Assembly (NCBI GenBank): GCA_011682565.1
Contig: JAACEJ010000017.1
Location: 1-15,310 of the forward strand
Reading direction: 5' to 3'
DNA length: 15,310 bases
From: Actinomycetota bacterium
GTDB lineage: Bacteria > Zhuqueibacterota > Zhuqueibacteria > Residuimicrobiales > Krinioviventaceae
The translations under genes were made by a program, and so were the position numbers. The stretch's first letter is position 1, and each line of letters starts with the position of its first letter. Shown here piece by piece: positions 14,610 through 15,310 of this stretch. The notes under the pieces were generated by a model, which saw nothing but the letters and a program-made list of their open reading frames with translations, did no database searches and had not been told where the DNA came from.

Positions 14610-15227
14610 TTACGGCAATATGTTTCCCGGGGCAATTCTATTTTTCAGAATTTCCCTTTTTAGAGATTCAGCATCAACCATGAGTGCATTGGCGGAACAG
14701 CCTGAAAGGCATTGGTACTGTTTGTTGTTATAGTGGACAGATCTGCCGCTATTCAGGGTTTCCAGTTCATAACCGCCGGAGGCATTGGGTGTAAAAGTGA
14801 GAAAACGCGTTGTATCCGGTTTTGACTCATCATATTTCTCTCTATCGAATGTGATATCGAGTTTCAATACCTCTCTGTTTAAGAACCTTTGCAACAAATT
14901 TCCGTCTAAATGAGTGCGAACAAGTATTCCCGGCACATCCTGTGGAAATGTAACCTGATCATACATGTGGTGCTCATAGAATTTTAGTTCATGAAATTTT
15001 GTCACGTCTCTCTGAAGGGATGTTGTTTCACCAATAATAACTAGTTCTTTGTCGAGGAAAAATTGAACATTTTTCAAATCATTTTCAGTAAGGCCATACA
15101 ATTGAATGCTGTTAAATGAGAGCACATCCCGTCTCGGGGCCAAAGTTGTTGGAGGAACACAAGAGGTGATGAAAATTAAAATAAAAGCGAACAAATTGAC
15201 AAACGTTACATTTTTTGAAATCTTCAT
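14610..15227 (-). CDS. Putative outer-membrane or periplasmic lipoprotein of unknown function
   Basis: 205 aa on the minus strand. GAGG (complement of 15233-15236) precedes the ATG by 5 bases. The N-terminus MKISKNVTFVNLFAFILIFI leads to a lipobox I-T-S-C with Cys23, so lipid modification is likely. The mature part begins Pro/Thr-rich (VPPTTLAPRR). I recognise no family in the rest, which has predicted beta segments (IQLYGL, VLKLDITFD) and a C-terminal CLSGC pair (C173, C177) that could form a disulfide or bind metal. It converges on the operon and shares its terminator. Its upstream region is cut by the window edge, so no promoter can be judged. Confidence 0.7.
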   Translation of the reverse strand: MKISKNVTFVNLFAFILIFITSCVPPTTLAPRRDVLSFNSIQLYGLTENDLKNVQFFLDKELVIIGETTSLQRDVTKFHELKFYEHHMYDQVTFPQDVPGILVRTHLDGNLLQRFLNREVLKLDITFDREKYDESKPDTTRFLTFTPNASGGYELETLNSGRSVHYNNKQYQCLSGCSANALMVDAESLKREILKNRIAPGNILP

Positions 15228-15310
15228 TCTTTCCTCTTCAAAGCGGATGTGAATAGAAACTAATTTTTTAGCTGCCGTTGCTACAATTTATTATTCTTGC
15301 TAAAAATGTC

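Noticed and set aside
14524..14733. 69-codon plus-strand frame over the terminator
   Set aside because: It reads through the 14-bp stem terminator and then antisense to the lipoprotein gene; it has no ribosome site.

Overview
The window looks like a chromosomal segment from an uncultured Gram-negative bacterium of the FCB group, most like Calditrichota, candidate division KSB1 or Ignavibacteria. This rests on several families found together: a SusC-like TonB-dependent receptor with an N-terminal carboxypeptidase-regulatory-like domain, a GWxTD-domain protein, a PorV/UPF0164-type outer-membrane barrel, and a secreted protein ending in a FlgD/type IX-like C-terminal domain. The taxonomic assignment is inference; there is no marker gene in the window. 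Nearly every product carries a signal peptide or lipobox, so this is an envelope and secretome locus.

Left part (1-6000): the 3' end of a probable six-hairpin (alpha/alpha barrel) glycosidase-like protein; two tandem paralogous exported proteins, each an Ig-like domain followed by an NHL-type beta-propeller; a 765-base spacer holding a miniature inverted-repeat element; and a DUF4838-type, glycoside-hydrolase-like exported protein. The DUF4838 gene is cut by an in-frame TAA, and its C-terminal 79 codons continue in the same frame afterwards. The families suggest carbohydrate scavenging, but no substrate can be read from the sequence.

Middle (6000-6480): a second palindromic repeat (6007-6175), then a clear sigma70-type promoter (TTGACA, 17 bases, TAAAAT) whose -35 box lies in one arm of a 15-base inverted repeat.

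Right part (6480-14466): this promoter leads into a GWxTD-domain protein. A 278-base leader follows, containing a six-codon reading frame, a very strong Shine-Dalgarno sequence with no start codon, and a long hairpin next to the next ribosome binding site. Then come a SusC-like receptor (1019 aa), a 704-aa secreted protein with a fibronectin type III domain and a type IX-like tail, and a PorV-like barrel, spaced by 62 and 66 bases. I infer one outer-membrane module: the receptor imports or senses a ligand, the 704-aa protein is a surface or secreted partner, and the PorV-like barrel may help it cross or attach to the outer membrane. No SusD gene is present.

The operon ends at a 14-bp-stem terminator (14545-14580), which probably also serves a convergent minus-strand lipoprotein gene (14610-15227). 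I see no tRNA, rRNA, CRISPR array or intact transposase gene.
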